Position numbers and translations under genes: made by a program. A stretch of 64,000 nt of DNA from Actinoallomurus purpureus. GTDB lineage: Bacteria > Actinomycetota > Actinomycetes > Streptosporangiales > Streptosporangiaceae. Below are positions 17,101 through 25,399 of the stretch, one piece after another (the first letter of the stretch is position 1; each line of letters starts with the position of its first letter). Below the pieces are notes generated by a model. It searched no databases, was not told where the DNA came from, and saw only the letters and a list, made by a program, of their open reading frames with translations. Where the stretch lies: the NCBI RefSeq assembly GCF_024055795.1, contig NZ_JAMXMY010000020.1, forward strand, positions 141,922 through 205,921. The letters run 5' to 3'.

Positions 17101-18338
17101 GAATCCTGGTCTACCCGCACGCGATGGAGATCGGCGGCAGCCAGCTGAACGCGATCGAGCTGGCCGCCGCGGTCCGGGACCTCGGCCACGAGGTCGCCGT
17201 GATCGCCGAACCGGGCCCGCTGGTCGAGCGGGTGACCTCGCTCGGCCTCGAACACCTGCCCCTGGACGCCGGCCGGCGACGGCCCTCCCCGGCGACCGTA
17301 CGGCTCCTGCGCCGGCTGATCGCCGAACGCGGGTACGACGTCGTCCACGGGTACGAGTGGCCACCCGGGATCGAGGCGTACTACGCGGCGGGCCGGCGGG
17401 CGGCGGCCGTGTGCACGGTGATGTCGATGTCCGTCGCGCCCTTCCTTCCGGCGTCGCTGCCGCTCGTGGTGGGCACGCACGAGCTCCGCGAACGCACGGC
17501 CGAGGGACGGCCGGGCCCGGTCCATCTCATCGAGCCGCCGATCGACGTGGACGCCAACGCGCCGGGGCACCCATCCCACGAGTTCAGGGCACGGTTCGCG
17601 CTCGATGAGGACCACTTCGACGTGGTGGTCGTCGGTCGCCTCGTCCAGGAGCTCAAGCTCGAAGGGGTGCTCACGGCCGTCGACGTCGTCGGCGAGCTCG
17701 GCCGGGAACTGCCGATCCGGCTCGTCATCGTCGGCGACGGCCCGGCCCGGCCGGCCGTCGAGGCCCGCGCGGCGCAGATCAACGCGGCTCTCGGCCGCCG
17801 CGCCGTCGTCCTCACCGGGCGGCTCGACGATCCCCGTCCCGCGTACGCCGCGGCCTCGGTCGCGCTGGCGATGGGCGGCTCGGCGCTGCGGGCGCTCGCG
17901 TTCGGCCGCCCGCTGATCGTCCAGGGCGAGCGGGGGTTCTTCGAGCTGCTGACGCCGGAGTCGTGCGGCCTGTTCCTGAAGCAGGGCTGGTACGGCCTCG
18001 GCGACGGGCAGGGGGCCGTGCGGCTTGCGACGATCCTGCGCGAGCTGGTCGCCCGCCCGGACAGGGGCGCCGAACTGGGCGCGTATGGCCGGGATCTGGT
18101 CGTCGAGCGGTTCGGGCTCCGGCGGGCGGCGCGCGTTCAGGAGGAGATCTACCGCGACGCGCTGGCCTGGCGCTCTCCCGCCGGTGAGCCGGCGAGCACC
18201 GCCGGGCGGGTGCTGGCGTACAAGCTCCGCCGCCGCTACCGGCGGCTGCGCGGCACGGCCGCGCGCGACGACTTCAACGCGGTCGCGGGGAGCGGGCAGG
18301 GTTCGCGACCGGTGAGCCGCCCCATGGGCTCGCGATGA
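17097..18338 (+). CDS. Family 4-like glycosyltransferase
   Basis: 413-residue GT-B transferase. The N-terminus ILVYPHAMEIGGSQLNAIEL contains the GGSQ acceptor-side motif of GT4 enzymes; VVVGRLVQELKLEGVLTAV begins the C-terminal donor domain (about 177-195) and VGDGPARPAVEARA is the usual nucleotide loop. The expected Ex7E motif is weak (AMGGSALRALAFGRPLIVQG). GTG at 17097 overlaps the aminotransferase stop (GTGA) and its own stop overlaps the flippase ATG. The basic C-terminus (KLRRRYRRLR) may bind the membrane. Confidence 0.85.
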   Translation: MRILVYPHAMEIGGSQLNAIELAAAVRDLGHEVAVIAEPGPLVERVTSLGLEHLPLDAGRRRPSPATVRLLRRLIAERGYDVVHGYEWPPGIEAYYAAGRRAAAVCTVMSMSVAPFLPASLPLVVGTHELRERTAEGRPGPVHLIEPPIDVDANAPGHPSHEFRARFALDEDHFDVVVVGRLVQELKLEGVLTAVDVVGELGRELPIRLVIVGDGPARPAVEARAAQINAALGRRAVVLTGRLDDPRPAYAAASVALAMGGSALRALAFGRPLIVQGERGFFELLTPESCGLFLKQGWYGLGDGQGAVRLATILRELVARPDRGAELGAYGRDLVVERFGLRRAARVQEEIYRDALAWRSPAGEPASTAGRVLAYKLRRRYRRLRGTAARDDFNAVAGSGQGSRPVSRPMGSR

Positions 18339-19759
18339 CGCTGTTCCGGCAGGCGTCCCGCGCCCTCGGATGGAGCTTCCTCAACACCGTGCTGGGGCGG
18401 TTCGGCACGCTCGCCATCGGCATCCTGCTGGCCCGGGTCCTCGGCCCGGCGGAGTTCGGTGTCTTCGCGGTCGCGATGGTGGCGCTTCTCGCGGTGCTGA
18501 GCTTCAACGAGCTCGGCGTGAGCCTGGCGGTCGTACGCTGGCCCGGCGAGCCACGGGAGATCGCGCCGACCGTGGCGACCATCTCTGTGATCTCCAGCGG
18601 GCTGGTCTACGCGGGCTGCTTCGCCGGGGCGCCCGCCTTCGCGGCGGCGATGGGCGCGCCCGCGGCCACCGGAGTCATCCGGCTGCTCACGCTCAGCGTG
18701 CTGATCGACGGCCTGGTCGCCACCCCGGCGGCCATGCTGCAGCGGGCCTTCCGCCAGGACCGCAAGATGATCGCCGACCAGGTCAACAGCTGGGGCGGGG
18801 CGGCCGTGTCCGTCGCGCTCGCCCTCACCGGCTGGGGGGCGATGAGCCTGGCGATCGGGCGGCTGGCGGGCGCCGTCGGCTCGGGCGTGCTGCTGGTGGC
18901 CTTCTCCCCGGAGCCGCCGCGGTTCGGCTTCGACCGCGCGGTGGCGCGGCGGCTGCTGCGGTTCGGCCTGCCGCTCGCCGGGTCGAGCGTCGTCGTCTTC
19001 GCGGTGGGCGGCGTGGACCAGTTCGTGGTCGGCGACGTGCTCGGCGCCACCGCGCTCGGCTTCTACGTGCTGGCCTTCAACCTGTCGAACTGGCCGGTGG
19101 GCATGTTCTCCCAACCGGTCCGCAGCGTCGCACCGGCGGCCTTCGCCCGCCTCCAGCACGACGTCCCGGCGATGCGGCGCACGTTCCTGTCCACCGCGGG
19201 GCTGCTCACCGCGGTGACCCTACCGGTGTGCCTGCTCCTCGGTGGGGCGGCCGGGCCGCTGGTCCGCTTCGTGTACGGGACCCGGTGGGAACCCGCTGCC
19301 GCGGCCCTGTTCTGGCTGGCGCTGCTCGGCGGGCTCCGGATCCTCTTCGAACTGATGTACGACTATTTCGTCGTCCTCACCCGTACCCGCGCGGTATTCA
19401 CGATCCAGGTCATCTGGCTGTCCGTCCTGGTGCCGGCGCTGGTCATCGGCGCGCGGCTGGACGGCATCGCCGGGGTCGCCGCCGCGCACGCCGCCGTCGC
19501 CGCGCTCGTGCCGCTGCCGCTGTACCTGGTGCAGCTGCGCCGGGTGGGCATCGGCGTCCGCGCCGTCGGTGCCCGCGTCGCGCCGGCGGTGCTGGTCGCC
19601 TCGGTGGTCGGGCCGGCCGCCGTCCTGGTCCACCGCGCGATCCCATTCGACCTGCTCGCCCTCGCCGTCGCCGGCATCATCGCGGTCGCCGCGATCGGTC
19701 TGCTGGTCTACCGGATGCGGGGCGTGCTCAGGGAGCTGCGAGGAGCCGAACATGCGTGA
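18335..19759 (+). CDS. Wzx-like polysaccharide flippase (PST/MOP family)
   Basis: 474-residue integral membrane protein with about 12-14 predicted helices and the PST family start RALGWSFLNTVLGRFGTLAI...LLARVLGPAEFG. Such proteins move polyprenyl-linked repeat units across the membrane before polymerisation. VGGVDQFVVGDVLGATALGFY (split here: VGGVDQFVVGD, ALGFYVLAFNL, about 228-250) is a conserved helix in the family. It overlaps the upstream GT by ATGA and the downstream acyltransferase by 8 bases. As the only flippase recognised here it should serve the Wzx/Wzy-type glycan of the locus. Confidence 0.88.
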   Translation: MTLFRQASRALGWSFLNTVLGRFGTLAIGILLARVLGPAEFGVFAVAMVALLAVLSFNELGVSLAVVRWPGEPREIAPTVATISVISSGLVYAGCFAGAPAFAAAMGAPAATGVIRLLTLSVLIDGLVATPAAMLQRAFRQDRKMIADQVNSWGGAAVSVALALTGWGAMSLAIGRLAGAVGSGVLLVAFSPEPPRFGFDRAVARRLLRFGLPLAGSSVVVFAVGGVDQFVVGDVLGATALGFYVLAFNLSNWPVGMFSQPVRSVAPAAFARLQHDVPAMRRTFLSTAGLLTAVTLPVCLLLGGAAGPLVRFVYGTRWEPAAAALFWLALLGGLRILFELMYDYFVVLTRTRAVFTIQVIWLSVLVPALVIGARLDGIAGVAAAHAAVAALVPLPLYLVQLRRVGIGVRAVGARVAPAVLVASVVGPAAVLVHRAIPFDLLALAVAGIIAVAAIGLLVYRMRGVLRELRGAEHA

Positions 19760-20390
19760 TCTGGTGATCGTCGGTGCGGGCGGCTTCGGGCGCGAGACCG
19801 CGCAGCTCGCCGGCGAACGGCTGCTGGGCTTCCTGGACGACGATCCGGCCAAGCAGGGTACGGACGTCGACGGCGCTCTGGTGCTCGGCGGGACCAAGGA
19901 GGTCCCGCCCGGCGCCCAGGTCGTTGTGTGCCTCGGGAGCCCGCGCGACAACCGTGTCCGGGCGCGCCTCGTCGACCGGCTCGACCTGCCGCCCGAGCGC
20001 TACGCCACCCTCGTGCACCCGACCGCCTGGGTGTCGGCGTCGTCGCGGGTCGGCCCGGGCTCGGTGCTGCTCGCGCAGGTCGTGCTCACCGCGTCGGTGC
20101 GGGTCGGCGCGCATGTCGCGATCATGCCGCACGTCACCCTGACGCACGATGACGTCGTGGCGGACTTCGTCACCATCGCCTCGGGAGTCCGGCTCGCCGG
20201 AGGCGTGCACGTGGGGCGAGGCGCCTACCTGGGCGCCGGCGCGCTCGTACGGGAGGGCCGCACGATCGGTCCGGGCGCCCTGCTCGGCATGGGCGCGGTC
20301 GTCACGCGCGACGTACCGGCCGGAGAGGTCTGGGCCGGCAATCCGGCGCGCTACCTGCGCCACGTCTCCGAGGAGCACCGCCATGCCTGA
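19752..20390 (+). CDS. NeuD/PglD-like sugar O/N-acyltransferase
   Basis: 212-residue protein with a Rossmann-like N-terminal domain (LVIVGAGGFGRETAQLA, LLGFLDDDP) and a C-terminal left-handed beta-helix (VHPTAWVSASSRVGPGSVLL through GALLGMGAVVTRDVPAGEVW). This is the PglD/NeuD family, which acetylates amino sugars or sialic-type sugars from acetyl-CoA. It lies directly before a DegT aminotransferase, the pairing used to make acetamido sugars, so N-acetylation of that enzyme's product is plausible. ATG 19752 follows AGGAG. Both ends overlap neighbouring genes by 8 bp. Confidence 0.88.
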   Translation: MRDLVIVGAGGFGRETAQLAGERLLGFLDDDPAKQGTDVDGALVLGGTKEVPPGAQVVVCLGSPRDNRVRARLVDRLDLPPERYATLVHPTAWVSASSRVGPGSVLLAQVVLTASVRVGAHVAIMPHVTLTHDDVVADFVTIASGVRLAGGVHVGRGAYLGAGALVREGRTIGPGALLGMGAVVTRDVPAGEVWAGNPARYLRHVSEEHRHA

Positions 20391-21468
20391 CGTTCCCTTC
20401 GTCGACCTCGCCGCCGCGCACGCCGAAGTCGCACGCGAGATCCGGGCGGGCTTCGACCGGGTGCTCGACACCACCGCATTCGTCCAGGGCCCCGACGTCG
20501 GCGCCTTCGAGCGGGAGTACGCCGCCTTCTCCGGCGCGGGCCACTGCATCGGCGTCGCCAACGGCACCGACGCGCTCGAGCTCGCGCTCCGCGCGCTGGG
20601 GTGCGGGCCGGGCCGCGAGGTCGTCCTCCCGGCGAACACGTTCGTGGCGACCGCCGAGGCGGTCGTCCGGACCGGCGCGCGGCCTGTCCTCGTCGACGTC
20701 GACCCCGATCATCTGCTGCTCGAACCCCGCCTGCTGCGCTCGGCGATCGGGCCGCGGACGGCCGCGATCGTGCCGGTGCACCTGTACGGCCAGCTGCCGC
20801 CGATGGCCGCCATCGCGGCGCACGGGATCCCCGTCGTGGAGGACGCGGCCCAGTCCCAGGGGGCGTCGCAGGACGGCCGCGGCCTCTTCGGCCGGCTCGC
20901 CGCGACCAGCTTCTACCCCGGCAAGAACCTCGGCGCGTACGGCGACGCGGGAGCCGTGCTCACCGACTCCGCCGAACTGGCCCGCAAGGTGCGGCTCCTC
21001 GGCGACCACGGCAGCGAGGTGAAGTACCGCCACGAGACGCTCGGCTTCAACTCGCGCCTGGACACCCTGCAGGCGGTCGTGCTGCGCGCGAAACTGCGCC
21101 GCCTCGCGGACTGGAACGGGCGCCGCCGCGTCGCCGCAGCGCGCTACGCCGCGCTGCTGGACGGCCTTCCCGACGTCACGCTGCCCGCCGAGGCCACCGG
21201 CAACATGCACGTCTGGCACCTGTACGTCATCCGAGTGCCCCGCCGCGACGAGGTGGCGCAGGCCCTGGCCGGAATGGGGATCCGGACCGGCATCCACTAC
21301 CCCGTGCCGATCCACCTGCAGCCGGCCTTCCGCGACCTGGGACACGCCCCCGGAGACTTCCCCGTCACCGAGACGGCGGCGACGGAGATCCTCTCGTTGC
21401 CGATGTTCCCGCACATCACCGAGGAGCAGCAGGCCCACGTCGCCACCGCCCTCCGCAAGGCCCTCTAG
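20383..21468 (+). CDS. DegT/DnrJ/EryC1 sugar aminotransferase (second copy, WbpE-like)
   Basis: 361-residue PLP aminotransferase that starts with the WbpE-type sequence VPFVDLAAAHAEVAREIRAG. The PLP lysine lies in SFYPGKNLGAYGDAGAV (about residue 183); VEDAAQSQGA and GFNSRLDTLQAVVLRAKL are family signatures. The C-terminus GIHYPVPIHLQPAF is typical of the branch making 3-amino sugars, so this copy is the better WbpE candidate. ATG 20383 follows GAGGAG inside the upstream acyltransferase gene. It is the last gene of the operon running from 12.9 kb. Confidence 0.9.
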   Translation: MPDVPFVDLAAAHAEVAREIRAGFDRVLDTTAFVQGPDVGAFEREYAAFSGAGHCIGVANGTDALELALRALGCGPGREVVLPANTFVATAEAVVRTGARPVLVDVDPDHLLLEPRLLRSAIGPRTAAIVPVHLYGQLPPMAAIAAHGIPVVEDAAQSQGASQDGRGLFGRLAATSFYPGKNLGAYGDAGAVLTDSAELARKVRLLGDHGSEVKYRHETLGFNSRLDTLQAVVLRAKLRRLADWNGRRRVAAARYAALLDGLPDVTLPAEATGNMHVWHLYVIRVPRRDEVAQALAGMGIRTGIHYPVPIHLQPAFRDLGHAPGDFPVTETAATEILSLPMFPHITEEQQAHVATALRKAL

Positions 21469-21516
21469 CTTGATCTTTAACCCATCCGGCGTGTCTCACG
21501 GCGCGGGAACCGGATA

Positions 21517-21789
21517 CTAGGGTCCGTCTTCCGCTTCGGCCTTCGCCACCGTTGCCGACGACTGACGCCTCCCGTCCGCGGTGTCCTTGGCTTCAAAACG
21601 CAGCAGGTCTCCCGGCTGGCAGTCGAGCGCCTCGCAGAGCGCGGCGAGTGTCGCGAAGCGCACCGCCTTGGCTCGGCCGTTCTTGAGTACCGCCAGGTTG
21701 GCGGGGGTGATCCCGACGCGGTCCGCGAGTTCGCCCACGGACAGCTTCCGCTTGGCCAGCATCACGTCGATGTCGACGGTGATCGGCAT
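21517..21789 (-). CDS. XRE-family helix-turn-helix regulator (YozG-like)
   Basis: 90-residue DNA-binding protein. The Cro/C1-type HTH is LSVGELADRVGITPANLAVL followed by KNGRAKAVRFATLAALCEAL (about residues 15-55) and the LDCQPGDLL close typical of small YozG-like regulators. Its ATG at 21789 shares one base with the stop of the upstream DUF2975 gene, so they are co-translated. It probably represses its own operon from the dyad at 22287-22322. A link to polysaccharide genes is not shown by sequence. Confidence 0.88.
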   Translation of the reverse strand: MPITVDIDVMLAKRKLSVGELADRVGITPANLAVLKNGRAKAVRFATLAALCEALDCQPGDLLRFEAKDTADGRRQSSATVAKAEAEDGP

Positions 21790-22277
21790 CAGATCACCTC
21801 GTCCAGCTCGGCCTGCATCTGCGCCGCTTCGGCGTCGCGCGCGACAGCCTGGGCGAGCAGCATCCGCAGCACGAGCACGATTAGCGCGCCCCCCAGGACC
21901 GCCATGCCGATCCCGCCCATGATGACGGTTATGCCCGGGTTGTCCCGATGGTGTGGCGCCAAGAGGGCGGTGAGCGTGAACCACAAGAGAGCGGCCGCCA
22001 CGATCGCGCCGATCACGACGTCCACGTACCGGAAGGCGGCGTGGGAGAACACGGTTCCGCGTCGCACCATCGTCACCAGCCGCCATACACAGACCACGAT
22101 GACCTGGGCCGACACGACGCCCAGGATCACGATCACGCGGAGCGGGGTCAGCGGGAGCGACCCGTCCTCCGGGTCGGTGAACAACGCCCACACCAGCACT
22201 GCCTGAACGAACACGGTGATGGCGAGCACCCCTACGAGCACGGCGCGCAGCGCACGCACTGTCAGCTCTCCCATCAT
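21789..22277 (-). CDS. DUF2975 four-helix membrane protein
   Basis: 162-residue membrane protein with four predicted helices (near residues 8-30, 45-68, 85-108, 120-142), matching the DUF2975 family that is usually paired with a YozG-like regulator, as here. GAAGGAGA precedes two adjacent ATGs (22277 and 22274); the second has the better spacing. The AT-rich dyads just upstream are the likely control site. The biochemical role of DUF2975 is unknown; a sensor or partner for the regulator is a common guess. Confidence 0.82.
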   Translation of the reverse strand: MMGELTVRALRAVLVGVLAITVFVQAVLVWALFTDPEDGSLPLTPLRVIVILGVVSAQVIVVCVWRLVTMVRRGTVFSHAAFRYVDVVIGAIVAAALLWFTLTALLAPHHRDNPGITVIMGGIGMAVLGGALIVLVLRMLLAQAVARDAEAAQMQAELDEVI

Positions 22278-22286
22278 TTCTCCTTC

Positions 22287-22322
22287 GATCGATTTTCGAT
22301 GAAAATCTATCGATATTCGATA
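22287..22322 (-). promoter_or_regulatory. AT-rich operator with nested dyads before DUF2975/XRE
   Basis: GATTTTC (22291-22297) and GAAAATC (22301-22307) form a perfect inverted repeat around GAT. TATCGATATTCGATA (22308-22322) is a second, near-perfect dyad. Repeated TCGAT half-sites in an otherwise GC-rich genome, 10 bp before the start codon, mark a probable operator/promoter for the XRE protein. Confidence 0.6.
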
Positions 22323-22375
22323 GGTAAAGCAATGGGTCGGCCGAGGAGGCAGGACTTCGGTACAGACCTGACCCG

Positions 22376-22543
22376 GTGACGTCGCTGGTCACCGGTCTGC
22401 CGCTAGACCTGCGGTTCCGAACCAAGGGGCAGCTGGCCATGGACATCTGCGAAGACGCCCGGGCCGACGGGCCGACCTTCGATTCCATCTGCGGGGACGA
22501 CGTCTACGGCAGCTGCACCGGGCTGCGGGAATTCCTGGAATGA
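22376..22543 (+). pseudogene. IS701-type transposase fragment
   Basis: A 56-codon open stretch encodes LPLDLRFRTKGQLAMDICED and FDSICGDDVYGSCTGLREFL, recognisable as the central part of an IS701-family DDE transposase (about 400 residues when intact). Both ends are missing and a stop follows FLE. No second fragment of the same gene is obvious. It is a dead insertion-sequence relic. Confidence 0.7.
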
Positions 22544-22546
22544 GCG

Positions 22547-22598
22547 CGGCCCTGTCTGCGTACCCGGGAGCTGTCGAGGTTCCAGGAGGACAGGGCCG
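22547..22598. repeat. 10-bp inverted repeat beside transposase relic
   Basis: CGGCCCTGTC (22547-22556) and GACAGGGCCG (22589-22598) are exact complements around a 32-base loop, immediately after the transposase fragment. It may be an old insertion-sequence end or a hairpin terminator. Confidence 0.4.
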
Positions 22599-23397
22599 TG
22601 TACGACGAGGTCACCGTCGGAGCAAGGCTGAGGGGCCGAGACCTGGCCGCGTCCGCCGTTGCCCGATCAGTAGAGCTCCGCACGGTCGTCCTCCCCGAAG
22701 ACGGTCGTGCGGACAGCGGGCCTCAGGGGCGGCTTGAGGGGGTCGCTCCTGAGGCCTCCGGCGTGCCGGGCGCCAACGTCACCGCGCGGACCGACCGCGA
22801 GCCCGGGCCTCGAAGGCCTCACCGGAGCGGATTACAGGACCTTTTTCCGTCCGGGGCGATTGCCCTCGTTCTGCGCCGTCCCGCCACACGGCAATTTTCC
22901 CGCCTGAGGGCACACCGCAGAACAAGGGGCCTCGCCCCTCTGTGACGTTCAGGCGTTATGCCGGGCTTTGGTCCGGTCGCAGCCCGCCCCACCCCGCGGG
23001 GAGTTGCTCGCTCGCCCCCACAGCGAGGATGGATTCAACACGGTCGATACACGACCAACGTTGGTTGCTACGGCACCGGTTCACCACCGCCGCACGGTTT
23101 GATGACGACTAACAACCCATCAACCTCGGAGAGGCGGGCGACCCTCATGGCGGACGCATCCATCCGGCTCCCAACAGCCAGCCTCACCGCGCCATCTGGG
23201 ACACCATCGGGACCGCCCTGCTGATAACCGCGCTGATCGACGATCTGCGCGATGGTGACACACTCACCTTGCGCGAACTTCAACGCTTCGCTGGACTCCC
23301 TCACGCTGGCGTCGACAGGAGCGAGCCCGAACAACTGCCTCTCCTAGACCTCTGACCGAGGGCGAGAACGGGAGGATCGGATTCCGTCACCAGCAGA
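22599..23397. other. Degenerate region without an intact gene
   Basis: No frame here looks like an intact gene: open frames are short and lack family motifs and ribosome sites. It lies between a transposase relic and an S1-domain relic, so it is best read as decayed insertion or transfer debris. One 80-codon stretch (listed separately) has protein-like composition. Confidence 0.5.
23113..23355 (+). pseudogene. Possible remnant of a small unknown protein
   Basis: About 80 codons are open up to TGA at 23355. The second half reads naturally (AIWDTIGTALLITALIDDLR, DTLTLRELQRFAG) but no ATG, GTG or TTG start with a ribosome site is present and an in-frame TAA lies just upstream. It may be the 3' part of a lost gene. 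The family is not recognised. Confidence 0.3.
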
Positions 23398-23608
23398 CGG
23401 CTGGATCTTCACGAGATGGACCAGGCCTTCGACGCCTTTCGCGACGCGGCGAACGCGCCGAACGGCACCAGCTTGGTGACGATGCCCTGGACGGTCTCGC
23501 CGACCTGATGAACCTCGGCGTACAGCCGCCAGGGATCAGGCTGAAGCGCCTTGAGGGACAAGCTCACGCGCTCCTGTACGGGGTGATCCGGTACACGAAG
23601 GGCGCCAT
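23398..23608 (-). pseudogene. S1 RNA-binding domain protein, frameshifted remnant
   Basis: On the minus strand MAPFVYRITPYRSA (ATG 23608, stop 23564) recalls the start of a common actinobacterial protein. From GTG 23567, LQPDPWRLYAEVHQVGETVQ and GIVTKLVPFGAF follow the S1-domain pattern. The frame then slips: the next S1 segment, RRVAKGVEGLVHL, continues in a neighbouring frame. Sense is lost after that. It is a fused, frameshifted remnant of one or two genes. Confidence 0.7.
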
Positions 23609-23716
23609 GTCAGCACCCCGCGCGGCTCAAAGTCGCCCCAAGGGCCAGTCGCGGGTTGGCAGGGGAAGCGATCATGCGCGTAGCCTACAGACGCCAGAAC
23701 AGGTCAAGCCGATCGG

Positions 23717-25399
23717 TCAGGGGCGGGCCGCGATCTCGAGGATGGCGAGGAACGCGGCAGTGGCCTCGCCGGGGCGGCGGGCGCCGCTCAGCATCTCCTC
23801 CAGCCACTGCTCGCGGACGAGGCCGGTGGCGGCGACCGGTTCGAGCAGGTCCGGATAGGCCCTCCAGTAGCGGACGAGCAGTTCGGTGACGGTCGGCACG
23901 CCGACGCCGGGGTTGCCGCTGTTCCGGACGCGCTGCCCGACCTTGCGGCTCGCCCGGCGCGCGAAGTCGTACGACGAGCGCAGCGGGCCGCGCGACGGCA
24001 GGGTGTCCGGCCGGATCCCCGTGTCGAGGGGGATCCTCGCGAGTTCGGGGTCGAGCTCCATCAGCACCCGCGCGTTGAACCGCGACCCGCGCTTGTCCTC
24101 CGGGGCCAGCGACCGGGCGGCGGCCAGGAAAGCGGGGTGCAGCAGCGGGCTGAGCGTCACGTAGCGCAGGCACGCTCCCGTGAGCGTCGCGCCGACCCAG
24201 CGATGGGCGCGTTCCCGCACGTAGAACTCGTCGGTCGCCGTCAGCCAGTCGGTGTCGTAGGCGGCGAACACGTCCTGGAGAGCGGCCAGCGTGGCCGCTT
24301 CGGTCTCGGCCGCGTACTCGGGGTGGAACATCGCCGGGTCGGCCGGCTCCAGGGTGAAGACGCGCCACTTCGCCAGGCGATCGACCAGTGCCGGGGTGGG
24401 CCGATGGTGCTGCCGCTGCGCCGGGTAGTAGAAGGCGCGGGCCATCTCCCCGCCGAAACCGTTGATCCGTGGCTCGCCCGGGGCCCGTGCCTCCGCCCAG
24501 TCGAGCACGGCGAACGCGATGGGGCTGCCGAGCCCGTCGCTGCGCAGCGCCGCGCGGTGCACGAGGTTGTACGCCTCCGCGGGGTCGAGCGCGGCCAGGC
24601 CGCCGAGGTCGATGACGTCGCGCCGCAGGCCGTACGCCTCCGCCAGGCGGGTGGCGATCGCGTGGTCCCGGCTCTCGGCCGAAGAGAGCGTCAGCGCCCG
24701 CAGCCCGCGCCGGCGGCCCGGCGGGACGGCGGCGAGGAGCACGCGCGAGTCCAGGCCGCCGGAGAGCTGCAGCACGGCGTCGGGATGCTCGTCGAGCCCG
24801 CGTTCCACGTCGTCGCGAAGGACGCGCGCCGTGTTCCGGACCGGATCGGCCGCCGGTTCGAAGACGGGCACCGGGTAGGGCTCCTCGTGCAGCCGCCCGC
24901 CGGTGAGCCGCCAGCGATGGGCGGCCGGCAGCTTGGTGACCCCCTCGTACGGCGTCGCGACGCCCAGATGGTGGCCGATGAGCCGGTACGCCCCCAGTGC
25001 CCGCAGGTCGAGCGGAGCCCCGGCGATCCGGGCGAGGAGCCGCGCCGAGGTGGAGATCGCCGCCCAGCCGTCGCCCCGTACCCCGTAGATGTGGCGAAGC
25101 CCGAGATGGTCGGTGGCGGCCGTGACGGTGTCCCCGTCGACGAGCACGGCGGCGTACGGCGCCGCGATGTCGCCGAGGCCGTCCCCCGACCGCAGCCGGT
25201 CGGCGAGATCGCCCGACGCCGGCGGCCCCTTCGCGTGGTCGCGCGGCCCCAAGGACAGCGCGATTCCCGCGCCGGCGCGCGGCTCACCGGTGGCCCAGAC
25301 GACGCCTCCGGGGAAGGACAGCCTCGCCGAATCGGGTCCGAAGGGGGCTTCCGCCGTCCGGCCGGACACCGCGAGGAAATCGCCACATGTGATCATCAT
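23717..25399 (-). CDS. Asparagine-synthetase-like amidotransferase, N-terminal Cys absent
   Basis: 560-residue AsnB-like protein. The ATP pyrophosphatase loop is clear in LQLSGGLDSRVLLAAV (about residues 205-220), with the synthetase fold after it. The N-terminal glutaminase-like domain (about 1-175) has no catalytic Cys directly after the start (MMITCGDFLAV), so it probably cannot hydrolyse glutamine in the normal way. Homologues in O-antigen loci amidate uronic acids; with a uronic-acid pathway here this is a reasonable but unproven role. Beta-lactam- or lasso-peptide-type closure is another known use of the fold. ATG 25399 overlaps the stop of the polymerase gene. Confidence 0.82.
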   Translation of the reverse strand: MMITCGDFLAVSGRTAEAPFGPDSARLSFPGGVVWATGEPRAGAGIALSLGPRDHAKGPPASGDLADRLRSGDGLGDIAAPYAAVLVDGDTVTAATDHLGLRHIYGVRGDGWAAISTSARLLARIAGAPLDLRALGAYRLIGHHLGVATPYEGVTKLPAAHRWRLTGGRLHEEPYPVPVFEPAADPVRNTARVLRDDVERGLDEHPDAVLQLSGGLDSRVLLAAVPPGRRRGLRALTLSSAESRDHAIATRLAEAYGLRRDVIDLGGLAALDPAEAYNLVHRAALRSDGLGSPIAFAVLDWAEARAPGEPRINGFGGEMARAFYYPAQRQHHRPTPALVDRLAKWRVFTLEPADPAMFHPEYAAETEAATLAALQDVFAAYDTDWLTATDEFYVRERAHRWVGATLTGACLRYVTLSPLLHPAFLAAARSLAPEDKRGSRFNARVLMELDPELARIPLDTGIRPDTLPSRGPLRSSYDFARRASRKVGQRVRNSGNPGVGVPTVTELLVRYWRAYPDLLEPVAATGLVREQWLEEMLSGARRPGEATAAFLAILEIAARP

